Positions 62,693 to 64,000 of a stretch of DNA of 64,000 nt are shown one piece after another; position 1 is the stretch's first letter; every line of letters begins with the position of its first letter. The notes under the pieces are model-generated. The model was not told where the DNA came from and did no database searches. It was given only the letters and a program-made list of their open reading frames with translations. The position numbers and the translations under genes were made by a program. Source of the DNA: Loktanella atrilutea (lineage in GTDB: Bacteria; Pseudomonadota; Alphaproteobacteria; Rhodobacterales; Rhodobacteraceae); the NCBI RefSeq assembly GCF_900128995.1, contig NZ_FQUE01000001.1, forward strand, positions 248,001 through 312,000, in the 5' to 3' direction.

Positions 62693-64000
62693 ATGACATT
62701 TCTCAAGGGCGCGGTCTGGGGCGTTGTGGTCGGCGGCGCGGGCGTGGTGGCAGCGTCGCTGCTGGCCCCGCAACCGGCGGGCCCCGTCCCGCCAGAGGCG
62801 CCGCTGATGGCCGGGCCAGCGGCCCCCGCGACCCCGGCGCCGGAAGAGCCCGCCGCCCCGCCCGCGCCTGCCGCGGATGCGGCACCCGCGACGGTGGACA
62901 GCATGCCTGCCGCACCGGCAGCGCCTGACGCGGTAGCGACGCCCGAGGTGGCAGCGGAAGCGGCCCCCGCCGCAACGCTACAGGACGCCGCGCCGGTCGT
63001 GCCGCCGGCGCCCGAGGCCGAGAGATCGGCGGATGTGTCGGAGGGGTCTGCCGAACCTGCACCCGTGCAGGCGCCCGCCGCCGCGATGCCCGACCCTGCC
63101 ACCGATGGCGGCACGGCGGCACCGGACACCGCTCCGGCCCTGCGCCCCAGCCCCGACCTAGCGCCGTCGGAACCGACCGCGCCCGGTGACCTGTCACTTG
63201 CACAGGAGGCGCCCGCGCCGGAGGCGCCGGTCCTGCCCAGCCTGCAAAGCCGCGCCCCTCAGGTCCCCGCAGGGGAGGCCGACATCGTCGTGCAGACCGC
63301 GCCACCGCCCCCGGTCCCGTCGGTTGCCGAGGATGGAGAGACCGCGGTGATCGTGGAGGACGATCCGTCCGACACGGCCACGGCGGATGACGGTTCCGAT
63401 GCCGTGGCAAGGAACGACGACGGCGGCACGGCTGCGGGCGGAAGCGCGACGACCCAATCCGCTGCAGACAGCGGTGCCGATCGGACAGAAGCCTCTGGCG
63501 GATCCCTCAGGACCCGTCCGGACGGCGCACCCGGCCCGGCCCCGGCCGACGGCGAAACCGAAGCGGCAGACGGTGCGCCCGTGACGGCTGTCCCTGCCGA
63601 TACGGCGGCGCAGGTGGCTGCGGCGACGGCGACGCCGGTCACAATTTTGGACGAGACGCCGACCGAGGCACCGGCGATCACGGACACCATGGGCGAGGCT
63701 GCACGCCAACCTTCCGGAATGAACGAAGGCGCGACTGTGAGAGTGACCACGCCTGAAACGCGTCTGACGGTGCGTCCTCCGGCGTCGGCCGCGCCCGCGG
63801 GCACGGTCGGTGCGCCCTCCGGCCCGATGGCCCCGGCACCGGCGGGCACGCCGGCGCGGCCTTCGGTCGTATCGATCATCGACGCGCCCGCCAGCGGACT
63901 GCCCGGCGCTGGCCGGACCGAGATCATTCGCCGCGACGCCCCGGCGTCGACCCCGGCTGCGGACCGCGTCATGCCGGTCGTGGATGAAGATGCGCCCGCG
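62693..64000 (+). CDS. Ala/Pro-rich anchored protein, 3' partial (possibly divergent polysaccharide deacetylase)
   Basis: The frame runs from ATG 62693 for 436 codons to the window end without a stop. An N-terminal TM helix or uncleaved signal (MTFLKGAVWGVVVGGAGVVA) is followed by more than 400 residues of low-complexity Ala/Pro/Glu/Thr-rich sequence, probably extended and disordered. Towards the end the sequence becomes more ordered (SVVSIIDAPASGLPGAGRTE, EIIRRDAP). In other Rhodobacterales such leaders precede a YibQ-type (DUF610) polysaccharide deacetylase domain; that domain, if any, lies beyond the window, so this is a guess. Divergent from trpG. Confidence 0.6.
   Translation, partial: MTFLKGAVWGVVVGGAGVVAASLLAPQPAGPVPPEAPLMAGPAAPATPAPEEPAAPPAPAADAAPATVDSMPAAPAAPDAVATPEVAAEAAPAATLQDAAPVVPPAPEAERSADVSEGSAEPAPVQAPAAAMPDPATDGGTAAPDTAPALRPSPDLAPSEPTAPGDLSLAQEAPAPEAPVLPSLQSRAPQVPAGEADIVVQTAPPPPVPSVAEDGETAVIVEDDPSDTATADDGSDAVARNDDGGTAAGGSATTQSAADSGADRTEASGGSLRTRPDGAPGPAPADGETEAADGAPVTAVPADTAAQVAAATATPVTILDETPTEAPAITDTMGEAARQPSGMNEGATVRVTTPETRLTVRPPASAAPAGTVGAPSGPMAPAPAGTPARPSVVSIIDAPASGLPGAGRTEIIRRDAPASTPAADRVMPVVDEDAPA

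Overview
The window is about 64 kb of GC-rich, gene-dense bacterial chromosome. It most likely comes from a member of the Rhodobacteraceae (Alphaproteobacteria, Rhodobacter/Roseobacter group). The evidence is: two LexA boxes of the alphaproteobacterial type (GTTC-N7-GTTC) in front of uvrA and lexA; an M23 peptidase/bactofilin pair of the kind found in Rhodobacterales; a holin of the family named for gene-transfer-agent release, sitting inside a cytochrome c maturation cluster; and the block gltA-gltX-comEC-lexA-moeA-moaC-trpC-trpD-trpG. I see no tRNA or rRNA gene, insertion sequence, integrase or CRISPR array, so this is core chromosome rather than an island.

Layout. 1-5.3 kb: the end of an amidase-signature gene, a 14-TM drug exporter, bactofilin, M23 peptidase and a Bcp-type peroxiredoxin. 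5.4-17 kb: a YhdP/AsmA-like giant protein, queA, an MFS transporter, a DUF924 protein, lpd, a small unknown and SOS-controlled uvrA. 17-24 kb: a secreted His/Gly/Asn-rich protein, then a valine-degradation locus (mmsB, hydrolase, acyl-CoA dehydrogenase, mmsA) with a divergent LysR regulator. 23.8-29.6 kb: CBS protein, coaD, small stress-type proteins, gap, and a three-gene membrane operon (DUF808, DoxX, ion channel with a zinc ribbon). 29.7-38.7 kb: tkt, zapA, a MliC-like protein, the grxD/bolA pair, purL, a repetitive glycine-rich secreted protein, a candidate sRNA and a LysR regulator. 38.9-43.3 kb: fused indolepyruvate ferredoxin oxidoreductase and murI.

43.4-48.8 kb: argC and ccmE, then a three-gene lysis cassette (GH108 muramidase, GTA-type 3-TM holin, XhlA-like membrane protein), then ccmF and ccmH. 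48.8-64 kb: an enoyl-CoA hydratase family gene, an old yellow enzyme, a DUF2087 protein, a GNAT enzyme, gltA, gltX, comEC, and a tightly overlapping minus-strand run trpG-trpD-ung-trpC-moaC-moeA-lexA. The window ends in an unfinished Ala/Pro-rich secreted or anchored protein.

Most notable: (1) the lysis cassette nested between ccmE and ccmF, probably the release module of a gene transfer agent, with comEC (DNA uptake) 9 kb away behind a CtrA-like box; (2) a candidate small RNA at about 37.63-37.71 kb with an exposed anti-Shine-Dalgarno stretch between two stem-loops; (3) the ion channel with a C-terminal zinc ribbon in an all-membrane operon; (4) ung translationally coupled inside the trp operon. 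Protein families were recognised by eye from motifs; no database search was run.
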